Shown here one piece after another: positions 56,184-64,000 of a DNA stretch of 64,000 bases. The position numbers were made by a program, and so were the translations under genes. The stretch is from positions 620,001 to 684,000 of the forward strand of contig NZ_CP136962.1 in NCBI RefSeq assembly GCF_002863305.2, read 5' to 3'. Under the pieces are notes generated by a model, which saw only the letters and a list, made by a program, of their open reading frames with translations, was not told the DNA's origin and did not search any database. This stretch comes from Neisseria perflava. Its GTDB lineage: Bacteria > Pseudomonadota > Gammaproteobacteria > Burkholderiales > Neisseriaceae. How positions within the stretch are numbered: the first letter of the stretch is position 1; each line of letters starts with the position of its first letter.

Positions 56184-56939
56184 TTAAGGCGCAGGGATTT
56201 CTGACCAAAAGGAAGCGGTTTGCTCCATTTGTCCGTAGGCAGTCAAATCGACTTGCAGGGGGGTAATCGTGATGAAGCCGGCCGCGCATTCGCCAAAGTC
56301 GGTACCTTCTTCGCTGTCGGAAACATCGCCGACCGGCCCAATCCAATAAATTTGTTCGCCACGTGGATTATACATGGGAACAATGCTTTGTTCATGATGG
56401 CGACGGCCGAGCCGTGTTATTTTTATGCCTTGGATATCCTCAGGTGCGACGGCAGGAATATTGATGTTCCATAAGATGGGTTTGGAAATAGGGCGTTTGA
56501 GAAAGTAGGAAAGCAGCATCCAAGCGGCTTTTTCTGCGGTTTCCCAATAACGGCCGCTGGAATCGGCAAGAGAGAAGGCAATAGCGGGAATGCCCATCAG
56601 AAAGGCTTCCGTTGCGGCGGCAACCGTACCGGAATAAAGCGTATCGTCACCCATGTTTGCGCCGTTGTTAATGCCGGATAAGACCAAGTCAGGTTTGAAA
56701 TCGGCAAGGGCATGCTGGCCGACATGAATGCAGTCGGTGGGCGTGCCATTCACATAGTAAAACCCGTTTTCCGCCTGTTTCAGTTGTAAAGGACGGTCTA
56801 AAGTCAGGGAATTGCTGACGCCGCTGCGATCGCGTTCGGGCGCAACCACCCTGACATTGGCAAATTCTGCACACACTCTTGCCAAAACTGCCAAACCGGG
56901 CGCAAGATAACCATCGTCGTTTGAGATTAATATGTTCAT
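56184..56939 (-). CDS. surE: 5'-nucleotidase SurE
   Basis: A 251-residue metal-dependent phosphatase. [20 protein letters not shown] has the NDDG metal site at residues 7-10, followed by [17 protein letters not shown] and [20 protein letters not shown] (near 90-105). It removes phosphate from nucleoside monophosphates, linked to stationary-phase survival. It lies upstream of nlpD; the pcm gene that often sits between them is absent. It is divergent from a small cupin gene, with 98 bases between starts. Confidence 0.94.
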   Translation of the reverse strand: MNILISNDDGYLAPGLAVLARVCAEFANVRVVAPERDRSGVSNSLTLDRPLQLKQAENGFYYVNGTPTDCIHVGQHALADFKPDLVLSGINNGANMGDDTLYSGTVAAATEAFLMGIPAIAFSLADSSGRYWETAEKAAWMLLSYFLKRPISKPILWNINIPAVAPEDIQGIKITRLGRRHHEQSIVPMYNPRGEQIYWIGPVGDVSDSEEGTDFGECAAGFITITPLQVDLTAYGQMEQTASFWSEIPAP

Positions 56940-57037
56940 GTGACAATATTGTGTCTATCGGTAGAATGGGCGGTATTGTACTGGTTTGCTTGAGCGATTG
57001 TCCACGAATCGGCAACGTTTGGGCGGAAAGGATAATA

Positions 57038-57376
57038 ATGAAACATTATGAATTAGACCCTAAAGCTTTATTGGGCGGCGTGATTGCTTCAGACGGCAAT
57101 CAGGAGATTGTTCAGCTTTCACTGCAGAAGAATAATGAAATTCCGGCATATGAGACGGATGCGATTATTTTGCTTTTGGTTTTAAACGGCAAGGCCGAAA
57201 TCAAAACGGTGGATCAAGTTTTGCAAACCGAAAGCTTGCAAGTTATCCGTCTTGAGCCGATGGAGGCGCACAGCATTCGCGCGTTGGCCGATAACACCAA
57301 TATTTTGGTTATCAAACAATTGATTCATGAAACCGGTCTCAGCAAACGTTTGAGATTTGGAAGTTGCTGTCTGTAA
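57038..57376 (+). CDS. Small cupin-domain protein
   Basis: A 112-residue single-cupin protein. MKHYELDPKALLGGVIASDG, then IILLLVLNGKAEIKTVDQVL and RLEPMEAHSIRALADNTNIL follow the cupin pattern (Gly turn, then PxxxH). Only one clear metal-type His remains, so catalysis is doubtful. The C-terminus ends with CCL. AAAGGA precedes the ATG. It stands alone and is divergent from surE. No function can be read; small cupins of this kind may bind ligands. Confidence 0.72.
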   Translation: MKHYELDPKALLGGVIASDGNQEIVQLSLQKNNEIPAYETDAIILLLVLNGKAEIKTVDQVLQTESLQVIRLEPMEAHSIRALADNTNILVIKQLIHETGLSKRLRFGSCCL

Positions 57377-57384
57377 TGTAATAA

Positions 57385-57418
57385 AGGCTGTCTGAAAAAT
57401 TTCAGACGGCCTTTTTAA
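57385..57418. terminator. DUS-pair terminator between the cupin and rhodanese genes (convergent)
   Basis: AGGCTGTCTGAA (57385-57396, one change) and TTCAGACGGCCT (57401-57412), then TTTTT. Confidence 0.75.
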
Positions 57419-57430
57419 AATCAACTAGAT

Positions 57431-57799
57431 TTATTTCAAACCTTTTTTCACCAAATCTTCATAACCGCCATGGTTGGTTACGTTGGTGTAACCGGCTTTT
57501 TTCAGTTCGGTCAGCGCGGCTTCTGCTCGGCGGCCGCTGCGGCAGTAGAGGTTGACCGGTGCGTTTTTATCCGGGCTGACGGATTTGATGCGTTCAACGA
57601 TTTGGTCGTGCGGAATATTGAGCGCACCTTGCAAATGGCCTTCTTTGAATTCTTCGGCAGAGCGGACATCAATCCAAACGCCTTTTGCTTTTGCGGGTTG
57701 TGCCGCGCTTTTTTCAACTTTAGGCATAGAGGCAGCGGAAGCGGCCAAAGGAGTGGCGATAGCGGCGGCAAAAAGTACGGCGGTCAGCAGTTTCTTCAT
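57431..57799 (-). CDS. Periplasmic rhodanese-like protein
   Basis: A 122-residue exported protein. The signal peptide MKKLLTAVLFAAAIATPLAA (cut after ASA expected) is followed by a single rhodanese domain: VWIDVRSAEEFKEGHLQGAL, the active-site loop LYCRSGRRAE (Cys near residue 87) and AGYTNVTNHGGYEDLVKKG. It resembles PspE-type sulfurtransferases, which move sulfane sulfur from thiosulfate to thiols or cyanide in the periplasm. AGGAGATTG precedes the ATG. A DUS hairpin lies on either side. Confidence 0.87.
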   Translation of the reverse strand: MKKLLTAVLFAAAIATPLAASAASMPKVEKSAAQPAKAKGVWIDVRSAEEFKEGHLQGALNIPHDQIVERIKSVSPDKNAPVNLYCRSGRRAEAALTELKKAGYTNVTNHGGYEDLVKKGLK

Positions 57800-57859
57800 G
57801 ATTCAATCTCCTGGTAGATAGAAAATAATATAATAACTATATCAGTTTAGCATTTCATC

Positions 57860-57898
57860 AGGCCGTCTGAAAGGGGAGTCGTCTTTCAGACGGCCTGA
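57860..57898. terminator. Extended DUS hairpin after the AhpD-like gene
   Basis: ATCAGGCCGTCTGAAAG is mirrored by CTTTCAGACGGCCTGAT (to 57899): a 17-bp stem, 14 bases past the leftward stop. Confidence 0.7.
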
Positions 57899-57911
57899 TT
57901 TTACAAGCTGA

Positions 57912-58247
57912 TTAGCGTTGGGTTTCTACTGCTTCTAAGGCGCGCAAAGCGTAGGTATAAGCAGCACCTGCGTTTAGAGAAATAGCGGTGGCCAATGCGC
58001 CGGCGATTTCGCTGTCGGTTGCCCCTGCTTTGGCAGCGGCGGCTGCGTGCACGCTGATGCAGCTTTCGCAACGTGTGGTAATGGCAACGGCAATGGCAAT
58101 CAGTTCGCGTGTTTTGGCATCCAGTGCTTCGGCAGCGGCTGCTTGTTCCAGCGCGCCGTAGGCTTGCAGCATTTTAGGATGGCTTTTGCCCAATTCACCG
58201 AATGATTTTTTTACCAAGGCTGTATGTTCAGGCCAATCTTTAAACAT
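57912..58247 (-). CDS. AhpD-like carboxymuconolactone decarboxylase family protein
   Basis: A 111-residue protein of the CMD/AhpD family. The redox motif is ITTRCESCISVHAAAAAKAG (CxxC plus downstream His, near residues 54-61), typical of alkylhydroperoxidase-like members rather than true decarboxylases. The rest is helical. It probably reduces peroxides or carries thiol electrons in the cytoplasm. AAGGAAAT precedes the ATG. It is divergent from an AraC-type regulator 130 bases away, which may control it. Confidence 0.85.
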   Translation of the reverse strand: MFKDWPEHTALVKKSFGELGKSHPKMLQAYGALEQAAAAEALDAKTRELIAIAVAITTRCESCISVHAAAAAKAGATDSEIAGALATAISLNAGAAYTYALRALEAVETQR

Positions 58248-58377
58248 GATATTTCCTTTCTTGATGTATTCGGATAAGAATCAAAAAATCCTATCCGTTT
58301 GTGTTTGGTGTGTGTATTATTGCAATAATCAGACGAATTAAATCGTCAAAACATCTCATTTGTTGGTAAAAAACACT

Positions 58378-59334
58378 ATGGATATTTTAGATAGACTGGT
58401 CGAATTGGCACAGATAAAGGGCAGTGTGGATGTTCAGTGCCTGTTTCAAGGGGAGTGGTATGTGCGGCATGAGCCCAAGCGTGCGCATGGTTTGGTGCAT
58501 ATCGTAACCGCCGGTTCGGGCTATATCCGAATTGATGGGGAGCAAGAGGCCAGGCTGCTGAGTGCGGGGGATATTATTTTCTTCCCCCGCAGCGTTGGGC
58601 ATACTTTGAGTAGCGACAGTAATTGTGAAAATTTCGGTGTTCGCGTGCTGACGGCTGAGAATGGTGCATTTAAAGTCAAGCAAAGTCATGCCGGTGGAGA
58701 GGCTGCCTTGCATCTTTTTTGCGCACGGTTTGAATATGAAGCACAGGCGGATTTGATGATGGGGCTGCCTGATACCGTTTTATTGAACATTAACCATCCG
58801 TCTTTGCAGTATTTGGTGACCTTATTGCAATATGAGAGCAATCAGGCTTTATCCGGCTCGGTGGCAGTTGTGAATGCATTGGCTTCGGTGTTGCTGGTCT
58901 TTCTGCTTCGTGCCTGTTTGGAGAAAAATGAGGAAGCGCAATTAAGCGGTTTGCTGAATGGTTGGCAGGATAAACGTTTGCGGAATTTGCTTCAGGCAGT
59001 CGTCGAAAAACCGGAAGAAGAATGGAATATTGAGAAAATGACTGCGATGGCCAATTTGTCCCGCGCCCAATTGATGCGGGTATTTAAACAGCAGACGGGA
59101 ACAAGCCCGCATGCTTTTGTAAACAGTATCCGCTTGCAGCAGGGGGCGTTATTGTTAAAGCAGACAGCCGATTCGGTTTTATCGGTTGCGCTTTCGGTCG
59201 GTTTTCAATCGGAAACGCATTTTGGCAAGGCATTTAAAAAGCAATATGGGATATCGCCGGGGCAATATCGTAAAAATGACCGATCTGATGAACCGGCGGA
59301 ACCGGCGGAAGAAATGCCGATTTATTTTATTTGA
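58378..59334 (+). CDS. AraC-family transcriptional regulator with cupin-type N-terminal domain
   Basis: A 318-residue regulator. The N-terminal part is an AraC-binding cupin of the Cupin_6 kind (GYIRIDGEQEARLLSAGDII, FFPRSVGHTL). The C-terminal pair of helix-turn-helix motifs is IEKMTAMANLSRAQLMRVFK and VLSVALSVGFQSETHFGKAF, followed by the usual YGISPGQYRK. The ATG at 58378 is preferred over a TTG at 58360. It is divergent from the AhpD-like gene, the likeliest target. The related group includes regulators of oxidoreductase genes, but the inducer is unknown. Confidence 0.88.
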   Translation: MDILDRLVELAQIKGSVDVQCLFQGEWYVRHEPKRAHGLVHIVTAGSGYIRIDGEQEARLLSAGDIIFFPRSVGHTLSSDSNCENFGVRVLTAENGAFKVKQSHAGGEAALHLFCARFEYEAQADLMMGLPDTVLLNINHPSLQYLVTLLQYESNQALSGSVAVVNALASVLLVFLLRACLEKNEEAQLSGLLNGWQDKRLRNLLQAVVEKPEEEWNIEKMTAMANLSRAQLMRVFKQQTGTSPHAFVNSIRLQQGALLLKQTADSVLSVALSVGFQSETHFGKAFKKQYGISPGQYRKNDRSDEPAEPAEEMPIYFI

Positions 59335-59346
59335 GCAAATCATAAA

Positions 59347-59404
59347 AGGCCGTCTGAAAGTGTGAAACGAAATCTAGAATTTCCAGTACACTTTCAGACG
59401 GCCT
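59347..59404. terminator. Extended DUS hairpin between the AraC gene and typA (convergent)
   Basis: AGGCCGTCTGAAAGTGT (from 59347) is mirrored by ACACTTTCAGACGGCCT (to 59404) with a 24-base loop: a 17-bp stem serving both genes. Confidence 0.75.
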
Positions 59405-59433
59405 TGATTTTAAAGCATGTCAATCAAACAGGA

Positions 59434-61245
59434 TTAGTCCAGTTTTTTGAAATGGCGTCGGCGTTCCAACTCGCTCAGGTAACGTTTGCGCAGGCGGATG
59501 GATTGTGGCGTAATTTCAACCAGTTCGTCATCGTCAATGAACTCAACTGCACCTTCCAAAGTCAATTTGATCGGCGTAGTCAGGCGTACGGCTTCATCTG
59601 TACCGCTGGCACGGACGTTGGTCAGTTTTTTACCTTTCAGAGGGTTTACCACCAAGTCGTTGTCACGGCTGTGGATACCGATAATCATCCCTTCGTAGAC
59701 TTTGTCGTTTGGAGAAACGAACATACGGCCGCGGTCTTCCAAGTTCCACAGGGCGTAAGCAACGGCTTCACCTTGCTCTTGAGAAACCAGTACGCCGTTG
59801 TGACGGCCGGGCATATCAGGTTTAACCGGAGCATAGTCGTCAAAAACGTGGCTCATCAAGCCGGTGCCGCGGGTCAAAGTCAGGAATTCGCCTTGGAAAC
59901 CGATCAGACCACGTGCAGGAATGTGGTATTCCAGACGGGTACGGCCATTACCGTCGCTTTCCATATTGGTCAATTCGCCACGGCGACGGCCAAGCTCTTC
60001 CATAACGGCGCCTTGGTTGTCATCAGGTACGTCCACAGTCAGGTTTTCGTAAGGCTCGCATTTTTGACCGTTAATTTCACGGAATACCACGCGCGGTTTG
60101 CCGACTGCCAATTCAAAGCCTTCGCGGCGCATGTTTTCCAACAAAATGGTCAGGTGCAATTCGCCACGACCGGAAACGCGGAATACATCAGCGTCGGCAG
60201 TATCTTCAACACGCAGGGCAACGTTGGTCAGCAATTCTTTTTGCAGGCGGTCGCGGATTTGGCGGGAAGTCACGAATTTGCCTTCAGTACCGGCCAAAGG
60301 AGAAGTGTTGACCATAAAGTCCATGGTCAGGGTCGGCTCGTCCACGCTCAACATAGGCAAGCCTTTAGGATTGTCTTTGTCGGTAATGGTTACGCCGATG
60401 CCGATGTCTTCGATACCGGAAATAATCACGATGTCGCCGGCTTCAGCTTCTTCCAAAGGTACGCGTTCCAAGCCTTGGAAACCCAACAGTTGGTTGATAC
60501 GGCCTTGGGCAACTTGTTCTTCATGGTTCATAACGGCAACGACTTGGCCGGGTTTGATGCGGCCGTTCAGGATGCGACCGATACCGAGTCGGCCGGTGTA
60601 GTTGTCGTAGTCCAGTTGGGAAATTTGCAGTTGCAGCGTTTCTTCCGCGCTGCCGCTTGGTGCAGGCGTGTGTTTCAAAATGGTCTCGAACAGAGGACGC
60701 ATATCGCTGCTCTCGTCGTTTTCATCCAGTTTGGCAAAGCCGGACAGACCGGAAGCATAGACGATAGGGAAGTCCAATTGTTCGTCAGTTGCACCCAAGT
60801 TGTCGAATAATTCGAATGTTTGGTCGATAACCCAGCTTGGACGGGCAGACGGTTTGTCGATTTTGTTGATAACAACGATAGGTTTCAGACCCAAAGCCAA
60901 GGCTTTTTTGGTCACGAAACGGGTTTGCGGCATAGGGCCTTCTTGTGCGTCAACCAACAGTACGACGCAGTCAACCATGCCCAATACACGTTCCACTTCG
61001 CCACCAAAATCGGCGTGTCCCGGGGTATCTACGATGTTGATGTGGTAGCCTTCGTATTCGATGGCGGTATTTTTAGCGAGAATGGTAATGCCGCGTTCTT
61101 TTTCAAGATCGTTGCTGTCCATGACGCGTTCTTCGACTTGCTGGTTGGAACGGAATGTGCCGGACTGACGCAGCAATTGGTCAACTAATGTGGTTTTGCC
61201 ATGGTCGACGTGGGCGATGATGGCAATATTGCGGATTTGTTTCAT
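59434..61245 (-). CDS. typA: Ribosome-associated GTPase TypA/BipA
   Basis: A 603-residue translational GTPase of regular length. G1 is [16 protein letters not shown] (residues 11-26), G2/effector [13 protein letters not shown]3 [16 protein letters not shown]4 [13 protein letters not shown] (NKID); EF-G-like domains III and V and the BipA C-terminal domain follow. It binds 70S ribosomes and aids 50S assembly, especially in cold or stress. No useful neighbour. Several long open frames on the other strand across this gene are artefacts of its codon bias. Confidence 0.96.
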   Translation of the reverse strand: MKQIRNIAIIAHVDHGKTTLVDQLLRQSGTFRSNQQVEERVMDSNDLEKERGITILAKNTAIEYEGYHINIVDTPGHADFGGEVERVLGMVDCVVLLVDAQEGPMPQTRFVTKKALALGLKPIVVINKIDKPSARPSWVIDQTFELFDNLGATDEQLDFPIVYASGLSGFAKLDENDESSDMRPLFETILKHTPAPSGSAEETLQLQISQLDYDNYTGRLGIGRILNGRIKPGQVVAVMNHEEQVAQGRINQLLGFQGLERVPLEEAEAGDIVIISGIEDIGIGVTITDKDNPKGLPMLSVDEPTLTMDFMVNTSPLAGTEGKFVTSRQIRDRLQKELLTNVALRVEDTADADVFRVSGRGELHLTILLENMRREGFELAVGKPRVVFREINGQKCEPYENLTVDVPDDNQGAVMEELGRRRGELTNMESDGNGRTRLEYHIPARGLIGFQGEFLTLTRGTGLMSHVFDDYAPVKPDMPGRHNGVLVSQEQGEAVAYALWNLEDRGRMFVSPNDKVYEGMIIGIHSRDNDLVVNPLKGKKLTNVRASGTDEAVRLTTPIKLTLEGAVEFIDDDELVEITPQSIRLRKRYLSELERRRHFKKLD

Positions 61246-61615
61246 GATGATTTATGTGTTTCAGCTAGGTGCTTAAAAAAAAGATAACTGGTAATTATAG
61301 CACGATTCCTAAGTATTGACCGAGTAGAAGATTCAAAAAAATAAGGCAAAAGCAGTTGAGAATAATTCATAATTAAATTTGATTGATTTTGTGTTGGATT
61401 ATTTGCTTTTATTTATGGTTAACGAATGTAAATGTTTTTGAATAATGCAATGGATTCTTAATATTAATGTCAAAAAATTGTTATTAAAAACAGGGGATTA
61501 ATTTTTCAGACGGCCTTTTAGGCAGGTTAAATTTTTTGATAATTGTTTGTATTTTAAATAGAAAATTTGTCAAAAGTGCTACTTGTGCATACAATTACCT
61601 CATTCCATAACAACA

Positions 61616-61633
61616 CACGAATCTTCATTCGTG
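61616..61633 (+). other. Small hairpin in the bfrA leader
   Basis: CACGAAT-CTTC-ATTCGTG, a 7-bp stem with a 4-base loop, 33 bases before the bfrA ATG. The 420-base gap between typA and bfrA is AT-rich and holds one lone uptake word (61505-61516); no convincing Fur box was found. Confidence 0.4.
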
Positions 61634-61665
61634 ATTATCAACTTTTAAAAGAAAGAGAAAGAATT

Positions 61666-62130
61666 ATGCAAGGCAACCAAGCAGTTATTGATTACATGAA
61701 CGAATTATTGTCTGGTGAGTTGGCTGCTCGCGACCAATATTTTATCCACTCTCGCATGTACTCTGAATGGGGTTACACCAAATTGTTCGAACGTTTGAGC
61801 CACGAGATGGAAGAAGAAACCACTCACGCCGAAGACTTCATCCGTCGTATCCTGATGTTGGGCGGTACGCCTAAAATGACCCGTGCCGAACTGAACATCG
61901 GTACTGACGTAGTCTCTTGTCTGAAAGCAGACTTGAATACTGAATACGAAGTACGCGATGCGTTGAAAAAAGGCATCAAATTGTGCGAAGAAGCTCAAGA
62001 CTACGTTACCCGCGATTTGATGGTTGCCCAACTGAAAGACACTGAAGAAGATCACGCTCACTGGTTGGAACAACAACTGCGTCTGATCGAATTGGTCGGC
62101 GAAGGCAACTACTACCAAAGCCAACTGTAA
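61666..62130 (+). CDS. bfrA: Bacterioferritin subunit A
   Basis: A 154-residue ferritin-like protein. The ferroxidase ligands are kept: [20 protein letters not shown] (Glu near residue 18), [13 protein letters not shown] (Glu and His near 51-54), and the C-terminal [11 protein letters not shown]. The heme-ligating Met of E. coli Bfr (EMKHAD) is replaced by Thr (ETTHAE). So this subunit should oxidise iron but not hold heme alone. It pairs with bfrB 29 bases downstream, as in the gonococcal BfrA/BfrB heteropolymer. GAAAGAGAAAGA precedes the ATG. Confidence 0.93.
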   Translation: MQGNQAVIDYMNELLSGELAARDQYFIHSRMYSEWGYTKLFERLSHEMEEETTHAEDFIRRILMLGGTPKMTRAELNIGTDVVSCLKADLNTEYEVRDALKKGIKLCEEAQDYVTRDLMVAQLKDTEEDHAHWLEQQLRLIELVGEGNYYQSQL

Positions 62131-62159
62131 TCTAGCTTATAACATATAAGGAGCTGAAT

Positions 62160-62633
62160 ATGAAAGGCGATCGCTTAGTTATTCGCGAGCTGAACAAAAA
62201 CTTAGGTTTGTTGCTGATTACCATTAACCAATACTTCCTGCATGCCCGCATTTTGAAAAACTGGGGCTTTGAAGAATTGGGCGAACACTTCTTCAAACAA
62301 TCCATCCGCGAAATGAAATCCGCAGACGATTTAATCGAGCGTATTTTGTTCTTGGAAGGTCTGCCTAATCTGCAAGAATTGGGTAAACTGTTGATCGGTG
62401 AATCTACCGAAGAAATCATTGCTTGCGATCTGAAAAAAGAGTATGAAAAACATGATGCTCTGGTTGCAGCCATCGCTCTTGCAGAAGAGCAACAAGACTA
62501 CGTCAGCCGTGATTTGTTGGAAAAACAAAAAGACATCAACGAAGAACACATTGACTGGCTCGAAACTCAGCAGGAATTGATTGGCAAAGTTGGTTTGCCA
62601 AACTACCTGCAAACAGCGGCGCAAGAGGACTAA
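62160..62633 (+). CDS. bfrB: Bacterioferritin subunit B
   Basis: A 157-residue ferritin-like protein, complementary to BfrA. The heme ligand Met is present ([20 protein letters not shown], near residue 52), but the ferroxidase Glu of helix A is replaced by Leu ([18 protein letters not shown]). It should bind heme at the dimer interface and depend on BfrA for iron oxidation. AAGGAGCTG is a strong ribosome site. It shares a transcript with bfrA and ends at a non-DUS terminator. Confidence 0.93.
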   Translation: MKGDRLVIRELNKNLGLLLITINQYFLHARILKNWGFEELGEHFFKQSIREMKSADDLIERILFLEGLPNLQELGKLLIGESTEEIIACDLKKEYEKHDALVAAIALAEEQQDYVSRDLLEKQKDINEEHIDWLETQQELIGKVGLPNYLQTAAQED

Positions 62634-62674
62634 AACACAAACCACTGCCAAATATAGCAGTCCCTGCTCCCATC

Positions 62675-62708
62675 AACGGCATATCTTTACGGATATGCCG
62701 TTTTCTTT
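62675..62708 (+). terminator. Intrinsic terminator after bfrB
   Basis: AACGGCATATC (62675-62685) and GATATGCCGTT (62692-62702), 6-base loop, then TTTCTTTT. Confidence 0.85.
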
Positions 62709-62723
62709 TATGGAAATGTTTAA

Positions 62724-62752
62724 AGGCCGTCTGAATGTTCAGACGGCCTTGA
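62724..62752. terminator. DUS-pair terminator after the methyltransferase gene (convergent)
   Basis: AGGCCGTCTGAA (62724-62735) and TTCAGACGGCCT (62738-62749), two-base loop, right after the bfrB terminator and next to the leftward stop at 62755. Confidence 0.7.
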
Positions 62753-62754
62753 TT

Positions 62755-63870
62755 TTATATCGCTTTTAAACGGTATAGATAAGTAGTTTCCTTGTTTCTG
62801 GCAAACGCCAAAGGATCGGATTCATCTATTGCTTTTTTGTGTTGCGGTTTGGTTTTCAAAATATCGACTACATTGAGCGAGGCCGTCTGAAAGCATTGGT
62901 TTAGAAAGTCTTTATCGCGCAAATGCAAGTGTTCTGCCAAGTCGGAAATAATCAACCAGGCTTCGCCGTTTGGATTTAAGTGCTGGTGTACGCCATTGAG
63001 GAACGCGGTCAGCATGGCATGATTGGGGTCGTAAAGGGCAGTCTCGATGGCGGAGGTCGGTTTTGCCGGCAGCCAAGGCGGATTGCAGACGATAAGGTCG
63101 GCGCAACTTTCAGGAAATAAATCAATCGATTGAATGCTGACAGCTTTATCCAGGCTTAGATGCTCAAGGTTTGCTGTGGCGCAGGCAATTGCTTTGGGGT
63201 TGGTGTCTGTGGCAATGATGTTAGGTATGCCTCGTTTGGCCAAAATTGCGGCAATAACACCTGAACCGGTGCCGATGTCAAAGGCCGTCTGAATATTGGG
63301 AGTGAGTGGCGCTTGGGCGATTAAACCCAAATATTCGCCACGCAGTGGAGAGAATACGCCAAAAGGAACATGGATTTTTCCGTCTAGCTGCGGAATGCCT
63401 ATACCTTTTTTGTGCCATTCGTGTGCACCGATAAAGCCTAGCAGTTGATTCAGCGGCAAGAGAAACGGTTTGTCGTTTGGTGTGCCGTAAACATCGCGAA
63501 GGGCGGCGTAGATGTCGGGTGCGCGTGCATTGTCCAGTTGAAAATTCGGTTGGATTTCAACGGCAAGCATATTGAGCAAACGGCTTTGCTGAGCCTGTTT
63601 CATACGGTGGGCGTGGAAGGCCGTCTGAATATCGGCGGGTGCGCCTTTCTTTTTTTCAGACGGCCTGCGGATACGCTTTTTCATTGCGGCCAAGACTTGC
63701 TTAGCATTGTGAAAATCGCCAGTCCAAACAGTTGCAGTTTGCGTGTGGGCATTTTTTAAGATTTCTGCTGCGCCTACTTCTTGTATGTAAACCGCCTGCT
63801 TAGGCGGCTTTTGTGTGCTTTCGTTGCGCCATTCGATGTCGGAACGGTTGGTAGGGATAGTATGGGGCAT
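62755..63870 (-). CDS. Class I SAM-dependent methyltransferase (small-domain MTS type)
   Basis: A 371-residue protein. A basic N-terminal domain (residues 1-170, with KKRIRRPSEKKKGAPADIQT) precedes a Rossmann methyltransferase: TAFDIGTGSGVIAAILAKRG (SAM loop, near 210), IIATDTNPKAIACATANLEH and the catalytic LIVCNPPWLPAKP (NPPW, near 265). The NPPW/Y motif marks methylation of an exocyclic or amide nitrogen, so rRNA guanine or a release-factor-like glutamine are possible targets; this cannot be settled here. The ATG at 63870 is used. Two uptake words lie inside the gene. The last 130 bases of the window are AT-rich and hold no gene. Confidence 0.8.
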   Translation of the reverse strand: MPHTIPTNRSDIEWRNESTQKPPKQAVYIQEVGAAEILKNAHTQTATVWTGDFHNAKQVLAAMKKRIRRPSEKKKGAPADIQTAFHAHRMKQAQQSRLLNMLAVEIQPNFQLDNARAPDIYAALRDVYGTPNDKPFLLPLNQLLGFIGAHEWHKKGIGIPQLDGKIHVPFGVFSPLRGEYLGLIAQAPLTPNIQTAFDIGTGSGVIAAILAKRGIPNIIATDTNPKAIACATANLEHLSLDKAVSIQSIDLFPESCADLIVCNPPWLPAKPTSAIETALYDPNHAMLTAFLNGVHQHLNPNGEAWLIISDLAEHLHLRDKDFLNQCFQTASLNVVDILKTKPQHKKAIDESDPLAFARNKETTYLYRLKAI

Positions 63871-64000
63871 AATGTGTTTCAAATCGGGGAAATAGGGGAT
63901 TAGTTTACTATATTTAGGATGTGTTCGGTTTGAGAGGGGCTATTAATAGTCTAAATTAGACAAAATGTATAAAAATTTCTCTATTTTTAAAATTTGCACC

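Noticed and set aside
59362-60810. 482-codon open frame on the plus strand across typA
   Set aside because: It is the mirror of typA, whose motifs are complete; the opposite frame is open through codon bias and has no ribosome site or recognisable domain.
61246-61665. Fur box in the bfrA leader
   Set aside because: Several AT-rich stretches resemble parts of a Fur site, but none fits well enough to separate it from background.

Overview
The window is chromosomal DNA from a commensal Neisseria. The 12-base uptake word AGGCCGTCTGAA and its complement occur dozens of times, mostly as inverted pairs after genes. That dialect (AG-DUS), a yellow-pigment-type aryl polyene (APE) cluster and a pyruvate formate-lyase pair fit the N. 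subflava / N. flavescens group better than N. meningitidis or N. gonorrhoeae, which use AT-DUS. This assignment is an inference. I see no prophage, insertion sequence, rRNA or CRISPR array.

Layout. 1-7.5 kb: part of an APE cluster. Leftward are apeC-apeD-apeE-apeF, then a foreign-looking block (a small secreted protein, lysO and a broken ACP copy), then apeG and the start of apeH, which runs off the left edge. Rightward are apeP-apeQ-apeR. 7.5-13.2 kb: an RDD protein, a membrane protein, holA-lptE, a PgeF/YfiH protein, and rluD back-to-back with bamD. 13.4-19.5 kb: hisZ, purA, and pflB/pflA behind an FNR-type site. 19.6-27.6 kb: proS, an AT-rich gap with DnaA-box-like 9-mers, fghA, recA, aroA, cysG and a NUDIX hydrolase. 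27.7-33.2 kb: a TPR protein, lolB, ispE, three identical tRNA-Gln genes, prs and rplY. 33.3-38 kb: hscB, arfA with a terminator inside its reading frame, and the isc operon (iscR, iscS, a secreted protein, a 42-residue acidic Cys protein, iscU, a helix-hairpin-helix protein, iscA) behind a type 1 IscR box.

38-64 kb: mostly housekeeping and small accessory genes: lldD, dsbD, folE2, a trans-sulfuration enzyme, an unknown protein, a META-domain lipoprotein, a ferredoxin-NADP reductase, an adenine/adenosine deaminase, bioB, miaA, a TfoX_C-TadA fusion, a squalene/phytoene synthase-type gene, htpX, hemF, an NlpC/P60 lipoprotein, a phospholipase D-type lipoprotein, nlpD, surE, a cupin, a rhodanese, an AhpD-like protein beside an AraC regulator, typA, bfrA-bfrB and a methyltransferase.

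Most notable: (i) two gene blocks, in the ape operon and in the isc operon, are bounded by the variant uptake word AGGTCGTCTGAA, suggesting import from the N. mucosa group; (ii) a 54-bp ACP-gene duplication marks the edge of the first block; (iii) arfA looks built to give a non-stop mRNA; (iv) a DnaA-box cluster beside an AT-rich stretch lies between proS and fghA; (v) an unannotated small acidic Cys protein sits in the isc operon. No wholly new multi-gene system is proved here.
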